A stretch of DNA of 64,000 nucleotides from Thiopseudomonas sp964394445 (GTDB lineage Bacteria > Pseudomonadota > Gammaproteobacteria > Pseudomonadales > Pseudomonadaceae). The stretch's first letter is position 1. The number at the start of each line of letters is the position of its first letter. The notes beneath the pieces are model-generated. The model made no database searches. It had not been told where the DNA came from and worked only from the letters and a program-made list of their open reading frames with translations. The translations under genes and the position numbers were made by a program. Below are positions 8,230-17,856 of this stretch, piece after piece. The stretch covers positions 29,455 to 93,454 of the forward strand of contig CAYMXO010000004.1 of NCBI GenBank assembly GCA_964394445.1, given 5' to 3'.

Positions 8230-9786
8230 TCAGGAGTTGCGAATGATATGGTCAAACGCACTCAGGGAAGCCTTGGCACCATCGCCCATGGAGATGATGA
8301 TCTGCTTGTAGGGCACAGTGGTCACGTCACCGGCAGCAAACACGCCAGGCACGTTAGTGGCACCACGCGCATCCACCTCGATCTCACCACGCCCGGACAA
8401 TGCGACGGCACCCTTCAGCCATTCGCTGTTGGGCAACAGGCCGATCTGGACAAAAATACCTTCCAGCGCGATGGTGAACTGTTCACCGCTGTCACGATCC
8501 TTGTACTTCAGGCCGGTCACCTTGCTGCCATCACCAAGCACTTCGGTGGTTTGCGCCATGGTGATCACTTTTACATTGGGCAGGCTGGTGAGTTTCTTTT
8601 GCAGCACTTCGTCTGCACGCAGTTTGCTGTCGAACTCGATCAGAGTCACTTCGGCAACGATGCCCGCCAGGTCAATGGCTGCTTCCACGCCGGAGTTACC
8701 ACCACCGATCACCGCCACACGCTTGCCTTTGAACAGCGGACCGTCACAGTGTGGGCAGTAGGCAACGCCCTTGGTGCGGTATTCCTGCTCGCCGGGCACA
8801 TTCATTTCACGCCAGCGGGCACCCGTAGCCAGAACCACGGTTTTCGCTTGCAGCTTGCCGCCAGATTCAAATTCTACGGTGTGCAGGCCTCCCTGTTCGG
8901 CAGCAGGCACCAGCTTGCTGGCACGTTGCAGGTTCATGATGTCCACGCCGTACTCGCGCACGTGCTCTTCCATGGCGCGGGCCAGTTTCGGGCCTTCGGT
9001 CTCTTTGACCGAGATGAAGTTTTCAATCGACAGGGTATCCATGACCTGGCCGCCAAAGCGCTCGGCCGCAACACCGGTCCGGATACCTTTGCGGGCGCTA
9101 TAAATGGCCGCTGCAGCACCGGCAGGACCACCACCCACAACCAGCACCTCGTAAGGCTCCTGCTCGTTCATCTTCTCGGCAGCGCGGTCGGCGGAACCGG
9201 TATCCAGCTTGGCCATGATCTCGTCAACGTCCATGCGGCCCTGACCGAACATTTCACCGTTGAGGAAAATCATCGGCACAGACATCACCTGGCGCTGCTC
9301 CACTTCTTCCTGGAACAGTGCACCGTCAATGGCGACGTGGCGGATATTGGGATTCAGTACTGCCATCAGGTTCAGCGCCTGGACAACGTCCGGGCAGTTC
9401 TGGCAGGACAGGGAAAAATAGGTTTCAAACTCGTAACGGCCATCGAGCTGCTGGATCTGCTCGATCATTTCCTGGGCCAGCTTGGACGGGTGGCCACCCA
9501 CCTGCAGCAGGGCCAGCACCAGCGAAGTAAACTCGTGGCCCATGGGAATGCCGGCAAAGGTGACACCCATGTTTTCACCGACACGGTTCAGGGAAAATGA
9601 CGGGGTGCGCTCGTCCTTGCCATCCAGTTTCAGGGTGATCTTGCTGCTCAGGCTGGCGATTTCTTCCAGCAAACTTTTCAGCTCGGTCGACTTGGAGCTG
9701 TTATCAAGGGACGCAACGATTTCGAAAGGCTGCGTCACCTTCTGTAAATAGGTTTGAAGCTGTGCTTTTAGGTTGGCGTCCAACAT
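8230..9786 (-). CDS. ahpF: Alkyl hydroperoxide reductase subunit F
   Basis: A 518-residue flavoprotein disulfide reductase that passes electrons from NADH to AhpC. The start at 9786 gives MLDANLKAQL, matching the usual AhpF N-terminus; longer upstream readings are unlikely. It has two N-terminal thioredoxin-like folds with the CQNC redox pair (Cys128, Cys131), an FAD motif GGGPAG (218-223), and the thioredoxin-reductase-like CPHC pair (Cys344, Cys347). It lies 168 bases downstream of ahpC on the same strand, with a terminator hairpin in between, so it may be expressed at a lower level or by readthrough. Confidence 0.98.
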   Translation of the reverse strand: MLDANLKAQLQTYLQKVTQPFEIVASLDNSSKSTELKSLLEEIASLSSKITLKLDGKDERTPSFSLNRVGENMGVTFAGIPMGHEFTSLVLALLQVGGHPSKLAQEMIEQIQQLDGRYEFETYFSLSCQNCPDVVQALNLMAVLNPNIRHVAIDGALFQEEVEQRQVMSVPMIFLNGEMFGQGRMDVDEIMAKLDTGSADRAAEKMNEQEPYEVLVVGGGPAGAAAAIYSARKGIRTGVAAERFGGQVMDTLSIENFISVKETEGPKLARAMEEHVREYGVDIMNLQRASKLVPAAEQGGLHTVEFESGGKLQAKTVVLATGARWREMNVPGEQEYRTKGVAYCPHCDGPLFKGKRVAVIGGGNSGVEAAIDLAGIVAEVTLIEFDSKLRADEVLQKKLTSLPNVKVITMAQTTEVLGDGSKVTGLKYKDRDSGEQFTIALEGIFVQIGLLPNSEWLKGAVALSGRGEIEVDARGATNVPGVFAAGDVTTVPYKQIIISMGDGAKASLSAFDHIIRNS

Positions 9787-9870
9787 GATAAACCTCGATA
9801 AATTTGCCATAAACGGCTGCCTTTCCACGGCTTTATGCAGAATGCCGCAGCAGGCAGGGACAAAATGCGG

Positions 9871-9905
9871 ATACAAAAACGCCCGGACGGGTCAGCCCGG
9901 GCGTT
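9871..9905 (-). terminator. Terminator between ahpC and ahpF
   Basis: Read on the minus strand, AACGCCCGG (9905-9897) pairs with CCGGGCGTT (9886-9878) around a 10-base loop and is followed by TTTGTAT. It stands downstream of ahpC (stop at 9955) and upstream of ahpF, the usual arrangement for producing far more AhpC than AhpF. Confidence 0.75.
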
Positions 9906-9954
9906 GGTATCTGCCGGTAAATGCCGGCAGACGATGCAGACTCAAGCCTCAGGC

Positions 9955-10518
9955 TTAGATCTTGCCTACCAGGTCCAGTGAAGGAGCCAGGGTCGCTTCA
10001 CCTTCTTTCCACTTGGCAGGGCAAACTTCGCCAGGGTGGGCAGCTACGTACTGGGCAGCTTTAACCTTGCGCAGCAGCTCCTGGGCATCACGACCCACAC
10101 CACCAGCGTTGATTTCAACGATCTGGATGATGCCTTCCGGGTCGATCACGAAGGTGCCGCGGTCAGCCAGACCAGCTTCTTCGATCATCACGTCGAAGTT
10201 GCGGGTGATCAGACCGGTTGGGTCGCCAATCATCGGGTACTGGATCTTGCCGATTTCGGGGGAGCTGTCGTGCCAGGCTTTGTGAGTGAAGTGGGTGTCG
10301 GTAGAAACGGAGTAGATTTCTACGCCCAGCTTCTTGAACTCTTCGTAGTTGTCGGCCAGGTCGCCCAGCTCGGTTGGGCAAACAAAGGTGAAGTCAGCAG
10401 GGTAAAAGAATACTACGGACCACTTGCCTTTCAGGTCGGCTTCGGTCACGTCAACAAACTCGCCGTTGTGGTAGGCGGTTGCTTTAAAAGGTTTAACTTC
10501 GCTGTTGATGTAAGCCAT
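9955..10518 (-). CDS. ahpC: Alkyl hydroperoxide reductase subunit C (peroxiredoxin)
   Basis: A 187-residue typical 2-Cys peroxiredoxin that reduces H2O2, organic peroxides and peroxynitrite. The peroxidatic Cys47 lies in FTFVCPTE and the resolving Cys166 in GEVCPAKW. The C-terminus APSLDLVGKI is the E. coli-type end. The ATG at 10518 was chosen because GGAG lies about 10 bases upstream and the length equals that of E. coli AhpC. An OxyR-like operator lies about 70 bases upstream. Confidence 0.98.
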   Translation of the reverse strand: MAYINSEVKPFKATAYHNGEFVDVTEADLKGKWSVVFFYPADFTFVCPTELGDLADNYEEFKKLGVEIYSVSTDTHFTHKAWHDSSPEIGKIQYPMIGDPTGLITRNFDVMIEEAGLADRGTFVIDPEGIIQIVEINAGGVGRDAQELLRKVKAAQYVAAHPGEVCPAKWKEGEATLAPSLDLVGKI

Positions 10519-10588
10519 CGATAACACTCCAGTTGGGGTTGAAGAACTTGACGGGGGCTATGCTAGGTGAAAATTCTCTTTAGGCATA

Positions 10589-10625
10589 ATTGATTGAAAG
10601 AATAATATACATAGCTTTTTTCAAT
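10589..10625 (-). promoter_or_regulatory. OxyR-like operator upstream of ahpC
   Basis: On the minus strand the site reads ATTG-N7-CTAT-N7-ATTC-N7-CAAT, the four-tetranucleotide, 7-base-spaced layout of the OxyR consensus (ATAG-N7-CTAT twice). One tetramer is exact, two (ATTG, ATTC) keep two of four bases of ATAG and CAAT keeps two of four of CTAT. The outer arms form an 8-bp inverted repeat, GATTGAAA/TTTCAATC. Its position upstream of ahpC, a classic OxyR target, supports the call; no oxyR gene is in the window. Confidence 0.6.
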
Positions 10626-10771
10626 CCCCCCGAACGCCAGTCTTTTGCGTGAACACCGTATATGGGGGCTAAATTATATTTTTCAAGGACAGGCAGCTTC
10701 AACCCATGTTTGCTCGTTCCGGCTCCCGCTGTCATCATGCCGGTCTCACTACGGAACAAAAGCAGGGAAAC

Positions 10772-11992
10772 ATGCAGGTTTACAAGGTTGGCGGTGCCGT
10801 ACGCGACCATTTACTCGGCCATCAGGCGCAGGACACTGACTGGGTGGTGGTTGGCAGCACGCCAGAGCAAATGATTGCGCAGGGTTTTCGCCCGGTTGGC
10901 GGTGATTTCCCCGTATTCCTGCATCCGCACAGCAACGAAGAGTACGCCCTGGCCCGCACCGAGCGCAAAAGCGGCCATGGCTATGGCGGCTTTACCTTTT
11001 TCGCCGAGCCCAGCGTTAGCCTGGAAGAAGACCTGCAACGCCGAGACCTGACCATCAATGCCATGGCCATGGACCCGCATGGCACCCTGATTGATCCCTA
11101 CGGCGGTGCTGTCGACCTGGAAAAGCGTGTACTGCGCCATGTTTCGCCGGCTTTTGCCGAAGATCCATTGCGCGTATTGCGCGTGGCCCGCTTTGCCGCA
11201 CGTTTTGCCGGGCTGGGTTTTACCATTGCAGAAGAAACACAAGAGCTGATGCAACAACTGGCTGAATCGGGTGAACTGCAACACCTGACCGCCGAGCGGG
11301 TCTGGCAGGAATTTGCCCGCGCCCTGATGGAACCGGCACCGGACGTATTTATCCGTGTCCTGCACAATACGGGGGCGCTGCTCACTTTGCTGCCCGAGGT
11401 GGATTGCCTGTTTGGTGTACCGCAGCGGGCCGAATTTCATCCCGAGGTGGACACTGGCGTGCATGTGCTGCTGGTACTGCAACAATGTGCCCGGTTTGAA
11501 CAAAACCTCAATGTACGCTGGGCCTGCCTGCTGCATGACCTTGGCAAGGGCACCACGCCGGCACATATTCTGCCGCGCCATCTGGAGCACGAAACCCGCG
11601 GCGTCCCCCTGATCCGCGCAGTCAACCAGCGCTTGCGGGTACCCCGGGAGCCGGCCGAGCTGGCCTTGCTAGTCGGCGAGTATCACCTGCACAGCCATCG
11701 CGCTCTGGAACTGAAGCCCTCGACCCTGCTTAAGCTGCTTCAACGGCTCGACTTTTTACGCCGTCCCGGTCGACTGGAAGACTTTATCAATGCCTGCGAG
11801 ATGGATGCGCGCGGTCGCCTTGGGCTGGCCGGGAAAGAATACCCCCAGGCTCAATACCTGCGCGAAGCAGCCGCCTGCGTGCGACAGGTGAGCGTGCAGC
11901 CGCTACTGGAGCAGGGACTAAAAGGCGCGGAACTGGGGGAAGCTTTGTATCGGGAACGGCTGAGGGTATTGAAGGATTATTGCAATCAGTAG
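10772..11992 (+). CDS. cca: Multifunctional CCA tRNA nucleotidyltransferase with HD domain
   Basis: A 406-residue enzyme that adds or repairs the 3' CCA of tRNAs. The start at 10772 (MQVYKVGGAVRD) follows CAGGG; a longer upstream reading has no family support. GGAVRD (7-12) and the metal-binding DTD (21-23) form the class II nucleotidyltransferase core, with RRDLTINAMA after it. The C-terminal half has an HD phosphohydrolase motif (HDLGKG), as in gammaproteobacterial Cca with extra 2',3'-cyclic phosphodiesterase and phosphatase activities. It is divergent from ahpC. Confidence 0.97.
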   Translation: MQVYKVGGAVRDHLLGHQAQDTDWVVVGSTPEQMIAQGFRPVGGDFPVFLHPHSNEEYALARTERKSGHGYGGFTFFAEPSVSLEEDLQRRDLTINAMAMDPHGTLIDPYGGAVDLEKRVLRHVSPAFAEDPLRVLRVARFAARFAGLGFTIAEETQELMQQLAESGELQHLTAERVWQEFARALMEPAPDVFIRVLHNTGALLTLLPEVDCLFGVPQRAEFHPEVDTGVHVLLVLQQCARFEQNLNVRWACLLHDLGKGTTPAHILPRHLEHETRGVPLIRAVNQRLRVPREPAELALLVGEYHLHSHRALELKPSTLLKLLQRLDFLRRPGRLEDFINACEMDARGRLGLAGKEYPQAQYLREAAACVRQVSVQPLLEQGLKGAELGEALYRERLRVLKDYCNQ

Positions 11993-12460
11993 CGGTGGGG
12001 GTTTGCACTTTGGTGTAGGGATCAGTCAAAGCACTGCGCCAAGCTGACGCTGCCACTGCCACTGCCGCAAACGGCAATGACGCTGATGCTTTGCGCAGTA
12101 CTTCAACTGAACCATTAAACCTTGTGCGGGTGGAGGGAGTTGGTCCGGCTCAGCCGGGCTGCTGTCGCTGTGTCTGGCTGACTTTTAAAGCATTGATCAC
12201 CAGCAGCAGCGACTTGATCGACCAGGCTTCAATCAGACCTGCAGGTCTGTTCAATATCAAATGATGTACATCCACAACAAAGCCTTACACGGCGATAATA
12301 GCCCGGCATGGCCGGGTATCCTCTCCCCACCGCCAAGGTGTGCCAGCAGTGGAGGCAAGGCCGGAGCAAAGCATCAGCGCCTGTGCCGAAGCTCGCTTCG
12401 GTGCGGGTGCGTCAGCTTTGCGTAGTGTCTTGCCCCACTGCCACAGCGCAGGCAAAAGCC
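11993..12460. repeat. Repeat-rich spacer: inverted pair of a ~70-bp palindromic element
   Basis: I see no gene in this 468-base spacer. The segment at 12027-12094 recurs in inverted orientation at about 12366-12432: 20 of 24 outer bases match, then a 14-base exact match, CGCTGATGCTTTGC (12081-12094) against 12366-12379. Each copy holds a small central hairpin (TGCCG-caaa-CGGCA on the left, CCGAAGC-TC-GCTTCGG on the right). Between the copies lie a perfect 16-bp palindrome, CAGACCTGCAGGTCTG (12234-12249), and a CCCGGC/GCCGGG hairpin (12302-12316). The structure is REP/BIME-like; no transposase is present. Confidence 0.6.
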
Positions 12461-14332
12461 CTACTGTTTATCGCACAAACGCTTCTCAATGGATGCAAGA
12501 ATACCCGTCGCACTCAAGCCACAATCCGCCAGCATCTGCGTCTGGTCGCCGTGATCAATGTATGCATCCGGCAGACCCAGTTGCAGCACCGGCAGAGTGA
12601 TGCCGCGGGCGTGCAACAGCTCGGTTACGGCGCTGCCGGCACCGCCCTGTACAGCATTTTCTTCAACTGTTACCAGGAGCGCGTGCTGTTGCGCCAGCTC
12701 CAGCACCAGCGCTTCATCCAGCGGCTTGACAAAACGCATGTCGGCCACACTGGCATTGAGCGTTTCTGCTGCTTGCAACGCATTGCCCAGCTGGGTACCA
12801 AACACCAGAATCGCCACGCCTTCACCCTGGCGACGCAACACACCCTTGCCGATTTCGATGCCTTCAAGGCTGTCGCTGACTTCGACATTCGGGCCGGTAC
12901 CACGCGGATAGCGCACCGCCGCCGGCCCCTGATAGTGATAGCCGGTATTGAGCAGCAAACGCAGCTCGTTTTCGTCACTGGGCGTCATGATCACCATATT
13001 GGGGATGCAACGCATGTAGGACAGGTCAAAGCTGCCCGCGTGCGTGGCACCGTCCTCACCGACCAGACCGGCACGGTCGATGGCAAACAGCACGTCCAGA
13101 TTTTGCAGTGCCACATCGTGGATCAGCTGGTCATAGGCGCGCTGCAGGAAAGTGGAATAGATCGCCACCACCGGCTTGCCGCCTTCGCAGGCCATGCCGG
13201 CGGCCAGGGTGACCGCATGCTGCTCGGCAATTGCCACGTCGAAATAGCGTTCAGGATACTGCTCGCTGAAGGCGATCAGGTCGGAGCCTTCCTTCATCGC
13301 CGGAGTGATTCCGAACAGGCGCTGGTCGGCGGCCGCCATGTCGCACAACCAGCGGCCAAAAATATGCGAATAGCGTGGCGTTTTGTCTTTAACATGATCG
13401 TGGGCATTGATGGCGTGATAGGCAATCGGCGAATCCTGCGCCGGCGCCAGCCCCTTGCCCTTCTTGGTAATCACGTGCAAAAACTGCGGCCCGCGCAAGC
13501 TGCTCATGTTGCGCAGCGTGGAAATCAGCGTAGGCAGGTCGTGACCATCGATCGGGCCGATATAGTTCCAGCCCAGCTCTTCAAACAGGATGCTGGGTGA
13601 AATCATGTTTTTGGCATGTTCTTCCGTCTTGCGCGCCAGCTCCCAGGCACCGGGTACCAGTGACAGAATGCGTTTGCTGCCTTCGCGCATGCTGGTATAG
13701 GTACGCCCACTCATCAGCTTCGCCAGATGCTGGGACAAACCGCCGACATTGTTGGAAATCGACATGTCGTTGTCGTTGAGGATCACCAGCATGTCGGCAC
13801 CGGTGTCCGGCGCGTGGTTCAGCGCCTCGAAGGCCATGCCGGCCGTCATCGCACCGTCACCAATGATGGCAACATGCTTGCGGAAGTCGCCGGCAGCGCG
13901 GGCAGCAATCGCCATGCCCAGGGCCGCACTGATCGAGGTGCTGGAGTGGCCCACGCCAAAGCAGTCGTATTCGCTTTCCTCGCGTTTGGGGAAGGCGCTC
14001 AGACCGCCCTTTTTACGCATGCTGAGCATCTGCCCGCGGCGCCCGGTGAGGATCTTGTGGGGATAGGCCTGATGCCCGACATCCCATACCAGCCGGTCAG
14101 AGGGCGTGTCGAATACGTAATGCAGCGCCACTGTCAGCTCGATGACACCCAGCCCTGCGGCAAAATGCCCGCCCGTGCGCCCTACGCTCCACAACAGGAA
14201 ATGCCGAAGTTCGTCGGCCAGTTGGCGCAGCTCGGACTCGTCCAGTCCGCGCAGCTGCGCGGGCGTATCGAGGGTGTCGAGCAGAGGCGTGGCCGGGCGT
14301 TCAGCCGGTATTTCTTCGTAGATCTTGGGCAT
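12461..14332 (-). CDS. dxs: 1-deoxy-D-xylulose-5-phosphate synthase
   Basis: A 623-residue thiamine-diphosphate enzyme that condenses pyruvate with glyceraldehyde 3-phosphate, the first and rate-setting step of the MEP isoprenoid pathway. It is complete: GDGAMTAG (158-165) with downstream NDND is the TPP/Mg site, VWDVGHQAYPHKILTGRR is conserved, and the central pyrimidine-binding and C-terminal transketolase domains follow. The usual neighbours xseB and ispA are not adjacent here, so dxs appears to be transcribed alone. Confidence 0.98.
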   Translation of the reverse strand: MPKIYEEIPAERPATPLLDTLDTPAQLRGLDESELRQLADELRHFLLWSVGRTGGHFAAGLGVIELTVALHYVFDTPSDRLVWDVGHQAYPHKILTGRRGQMLSMRKKGGLSAFPKREESEYDCFGVGHSSTSISAALGMAIAARAAGDFRKHVAIIGDGAMTAGMAFEALNHAPDTGADMLVILNDNDMSISNNVGGLSQHLAKLMSGRTYTSMREGSKRILSLVPGAWELARKTEEHAKNMISPSILFEELGWNYIGPIDGHDLPTLISTLRNMSSLRGPQFLHVITKKGKGLAPAQDSPIAYHAINAHDHVKDKTPRYSHIFGRWLCDMAAADQRLFGITPAMKEGSDLIAFSEQYPERYFDVAIAEQHAVTLAAGMACEGGKPVVAIYSTFLQRAYDQLIHDVALQNLDVLFAIDRAGLVGEDGATHAGSFDLSYMRCIPNMVIMTPSDENELRLLLNTGYHYQGPAAVRYPRGTGPNVEVSDSLEGIEIGKGVLRRQGEGVAILVFGTQLGNALQAAETLNASVADMRFVKPLDEALVLELAQQHALLVTVEENAVQGGAGSAVTELLHARGITLPVLQLGLPDAYIDHGDQTQMLADCGLSATGILASIEKRLCDKQ

Positions 14333-14481
14333 GGTAAACGGATATCAGGGCGCAAAAATGACAAGCGTGCAAGTTTACCCGATTTTTCCGGCAATTGCTG
14401 AAACAGCCCCGCATTTGTCAACGGCCAGACAGCAGCCGGCCCCGGTGACCAACGCACCTGACGCCAGCCACCGCTGCCCGT

Positions 14482-15594
14482 TTATTGCAGAATGATGTCT
14501 GCGGCCCGCTCCGGCATCGAGTAGAGGTCGGCATCCGTTGCGTAATGCAAAGCGTTTTGTGACCAAAGAACCCGTTGCTGGCCGCTTTGCAGCATTTCTG
14601 CCAGTGCGCGGTTCAGGGCTTCCTGCCGGAACGGGCTTTCCAGCACCACGCCAGCCTCGGCCTCGCCGATATAGTGGGCATAGCCACACACATCGGTAAC
14701 CAGCACCGGCAAACCGGCTACCAGCGCTTCCAGCAGTACGGTTCCGGTATTTTCGTTATAGGCCGGGTGAAGCAGCAAGTCGGCACCGAGCAAAAAGCGC
14801 GGAATATCGTCACGACCCTTGATGATCTCCACGTGCCGGCCCAGCCCCAGCGCCTTGATCTGTACCAGGAACGGTTTGGGATCATCCTGCCCGATCACCA
14901 GCATGCGCACCCGCTTGCGTAATGCATCCGGCAGGCTGGCCAGCGCCTTGAGACTGCGGTCCAGCCCCTTGGTCTTGAAGCCCGAGCCGATCTGCAGAAC
15001 CAGCAGGTCGCTGTCGGCCAGCTTGAACTCGCGGCGGAAGATGGCGCGAATTTCTGCAGCATTGGGCGGTGCCTTGCGGTCGCGGCTGATGCCGGGTGGC
15101 AGCAGATGAAAGCGCTCGGGCTCGGTACCGTAGTGCCGGATGAATACCGGCTGCTGTTGTGCGGAAATCATCAGGATCTGCGTAGGCGCACCGGGTTCGA
15201 AAACCGCCCTTTCATAGGCGGCAAAATGCCGGTAACGACCACTCATGCGGGTCAGGGCCGAGCGCTGTGAGCGTGCCTTGTCTTCATAGCAGGCATCCGC
15301 CGCGTAATACAGGTCCAGCCCCGGCATCTTGTTGAAACCGACCACGCGGTCAACCGGGTACCGCTCCACGTCCTGCTGCCACCAGTCCTGAAAGCGTGCA
15401 TATTTGTGATGATTGAGCAACGCCTTTACCGGCGCAATGCGCACATCAAAACCGTCCGGGATGTCACCCTGCCAGCTCAGGGTATAGACACGCACCCGGT
15501 GGCCGCGGCGCCGACACTCCAGCGCAATGCGCAAAAAATCACGCTGCAGCCCGCCAAAAGGAAAGTATTTGTAGAGTACAAAAGCCAGTTGCAT
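14482..15594 (-). CDS. waaG: LPS core glucosyltransferase WaaG
   Basis: A 370-residue GT4 glycosyltransferase that adds the first hexose of the outer core to heptose II of LPS on the inner face of the inner membrane. The opening MQLAFVLYKYFPFGGLQRDF, the internal LIGSGFKTKGLDRSL-like segment, and HPAYNENTGTVLLEALVAG with its donor-binding E..LLEA pattern are close to Pseudomonas WaaG. It ends the waaF-waaC-waaG operon and starts 3 bases after the waaC stop. Confidence 0.96.
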   Translation of the reverse strand: MQLAFVLYKYFPFGGLQRDFLRIALECRRRGHRVRVYTLSWQGDIPDGFDVRIAPVKALLNHHKYARFQDWWQQDVERYPVDRVVGFNKMPGLDLYYAADACYEDKARSQRSALTRMSGRYRHFAAYERAVFEPGAPTQILMISAQQQPVFIRHYGTEPERFHLLPPGISRDRKAPPNAAEIRAIFRREFKLADSDLLVLQIGSGFKTKGLDRSLKALASLPDALRKRVRMLVIGQDDPKPFLVQIKALGLGRHVEIIKGRDDIPRFLLGADLLLHPAYNENTGTVLLEALVAGLPVLVTDVCGYAHYIGEAEAGVVLESPFRQEALNRALAEMLQSGQQRVLWSQNALHYATDADLYSMPERAADIILQ

Positions 15595-15597
15595 GAG

Positions 15598-16608
15598 TTA
15601 TTCAGCCCGGTTGTTGAGCAGCGGCTCCAGCGCGGCAATCACTTCTGCCGCCTCCAGGCCATCAAAACAGAATTGTTGTTTGTCACCCTTGCCGGCATGG
15701 GGACCGCTGGCACAAAGGTGCACCTGCCCACGACCGTAGGCACCCACCTTGCTCGGCAGGGTCGGGCCATACAGGGATACGCAGGGTGTTGCCAGCGCCG
15801 CCGCCAGGTGGCCCAGTCCGGTATCCACCGCCACACAGGCGCGGGCACCGGCCAGCCAGCCGGCCACTTCGGCAATCGACAGCCTGGGCAGCACGTCCAC
15901 ACCCGGCAGGCCGGCAGCGATACGCTGTGCCCGCTCCTGCTCCTGCGGGTTGCCCCAGGGTAGCCGCACTGGAATTCCGGCAGTGCTGTAGTGCTCGGCC
16001 AGAGCACGCCACTGCGTCTCCGGCCAGTGTTTACTGGGCCAGGTAGTGCCGTGCAAAAACATCAGCCAGGGCTGCGCCGGCGCGCCAGACAGCCGGGCCG
16101 CCAGTGCGGTACGGTCCAGACCATAGTCACCGGTGCTGTCGGGCTTGTCATAACCCAGCGCCTGGGCAAACAGGCTGCGCACCCGCTCGACCGCATGCAG
16201 GTTCCAGTCCACCCGGTAACGCTGGTCGTAAAACCTGCAGGCAAAAGGATCGCGCGCGCTGTCCTTGTCCAGCCCGGCCACCGGTGCGGCCAGTCCGCGG
16301 GTCAGCCAGGCGCTTTTGGTCAGTCCCTGTGCATCCAGTACCAGGTCGTAGTGTTCCTGCTTCAGACGCTGACGGAAACGCCGGTACTCGCCCGAGCGCC
16401 AGGTCTGCCACAGGTGTTTGCGCCAGCGACGGATCGCCACCGGTATGATGTTGCCCACGGCCGGATGCCAGCCGGGAATATCGGTAAAGCCTTCTTCCAC
16501 CACCCAGTCAAAACGGATACCGGGGATGGCCTGCTGTGCATCGGTCAGTGCCGGCAGCGTATGGATGACATCGCCCATCGACGAGGTCTTGATCAACAGC
16601 ACGCGCAT
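15598..16608 (-). CDS. waaC: LPS heptosyltransferase I
   Basis: A 336-residue GT9 enzyme that adds the first L,D-heptose to Kdo of the LPS inner core. MRVLLIKTSSMGDVIHTLPAL is the WaaC signature start, and the C-terminal domain has DTGLGHLAAAL and SLYGPT for the ADP-heptose site. It abuts waaF with no spacer (waaF stop at 16609, waaC ATG at 16608), implying coupled translation. Confidence 0.97.
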   Translation of the reverse strand: MRVLLIKTSSMGDVIHTLPALTDAQQAIPGIRFDWVVEEGFTDIPGWHPAVGNIIPVAIRRWRKHLWQTWRSGEYRRFRQRLKQEHYDLVLDAQGLTKSAWLTRGLAAPVAGLDKDSARDPFACRFYDQRYRVDWNLHAVERVRSLFAQALGYDKPDSTGDYGLDRTALAARLSGAPAQPWLMFLHGTTWPSKHWPETQWRALAEHYSTAGIPVRLPWGNPQEQERAQRIAAGLPGVDVLPRLSIAEVAGWLAGARACVAVDTGLGHLAAALATPCVSLYGPTLPSKVGAYGRGQVHLCASGPHAGKGDKQQFCFDGLEAAEVIAALEPLLNNRAE

Positions 16609-17652
16609 TCAGTCCAGCTCCTGCAGAATCACCGGTGTACCCACCAGTTGCTCCAGTGCATCCAGCACCATTTGCGGCTTGAGCAGGCGCAAACAATCAT
16701 AGTGGCCAAAGCGGCAGGTGCGCTCGAAGCAGGGGCTGCACTCGATACCGGTGCGCACAATCGCCACCTGTTCGGCCAGCGGCGGGGTAAATTCCGGCGA
16801 TGTTGAACCATAGACTGCAACCAGTGGAATATTCAGGGCAGCCGCCACGTGCATCAGGCCAGAGTCGTTGCTGACCGCCGCCGTTGCACAGGACATCAGG
16901 TCAATCGCCTGGGCCATGCTGGTGTCGCCTGCCAGGTTGCTGACCTCATCGCGAAAACCGGGAATCAGCGCCTGGCGGATTTCCTCACCGCCGGGGCGAT
17001 CCTTGGCCGAACCAAAGATCCAGACCTGCCAGCCCTGACGGATCATGTGGTCGGCCACCAGCGCATAATGGGCCGCCGGCCAACGCTTGGCCTCACCAAA
17101 CTCGGCACCCGGACAGAGCGCCAGCACCGGCTGGCGGGTATGCAGGTTGAACGCGGCCAGTGCCTCGTTACGGCTGCTTTCCTGCACCACCAGATGTGGC
17201 CGTGGGTAGGGCTGCGGCAGCTCGGCATCTTTGCCATAGGCCAGCGCCATGAAGCGCTCGATCATCAGCGGGTAACGCTGCTTGTCGAGGATACGGATGT
17301 CATTGAGCAGGCCATAACGCATCTCGCCCTTCCAGCCGGTACGCTTCGGAATACCCGCAAAAAAAGGCGTCAGGGCAGACTTTAAAGAATTGGGCAGCAA
17401 GATGGCCTGGTCGTATTGGCCTTTGAGCTGCTTGCCAATCTTGCGCCGCGTGGCCAGATCAAACACGCCATGGCCCAGTGGAAAACCCAGCGCCTGTCGC
17501 ACTTCGGGCATCCGCTCCAGCAGCGGCCGGCTCCAGTCCGGCGCCAGCACATCAATGTTGCATTCGGGGTGTTGTTGTTTCAGGCAGACAAACAGGGTTT
17601 GCGCCATCACCATGTCACCCACCCAGCTTGGGCCTACCACCAGTATGTTCAT
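16609..17652 (-). CDS. waaF: LPS heptosyltransferase II
   Basis: A 347-residue GT9 enzyme adding the second heptose to the LPS inner core. MNILVVGPSWVGDMVMAQTLF is the typical WaaF start, and CSPCFERTCRFGHYDCL near the C-terminus is a WaaF hallmark. SNDSGLMHVAAAL is the donor-site motif. It is the first gene of the waaF-waaC-waaG transcript and is preceded by a repeat-rich spacer rather than by ilvE, as often seen in relatives. Confidence 0.97.
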   Translation of the reverse strand: MNILVVGPSWVGDMVMAQTLFVCLKQQHPECNIDVLAPDWSRPLLERMPEVRQALGFPLGHGVFDLATRRKIGKQLKGQYDQAILLPNSLKSALTPFFAGIPKRTGWKGEMRYGLLNDIRILDKQRYPLMIERFMALAYGKDAELPQPYPRPHLVVQESSRNEALAAFNLHTRQPVLALCPGAEFGEAKRWPAAHYALVADHMIRQGWQVWIFGSAKDRPGGEEIRQALIPGFRDEVSNLAGDTSMAQAIDLMSCATAAVSNDSGLMHVAAALNIPLVAVYGSTSPEFTPPLAEQVAIVRTGIECSPCFERTCRFGHYDCLRLLKPQMVLDALEQLVGTPVILQELD

Positions 17653-17856
17653 CGTTGCTGTATTACCTGTTGCAGCGGCAAATAACGGCTATCTTACACC
17701 AGCTGGCACAATCGAGGTCGGACATCCACCTGCCACAGCGCGGCGACAGCAACACTGCAAACCCTGCCGCAAACAAATTCACTTCGGCAAAACACCCGCC
17801 ACCTGACGGGCACGGATGGCCGCTGCCGGACATGTGCAAATCGCCGGTAATGCTCA

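Noticed and set aside
11993..12460. A tRNA or small RNA gene in the spacer before dxs
   Set aside because: The hairpins do not form a cloverleaf, and no promoter or T-tailed terminator frames them.
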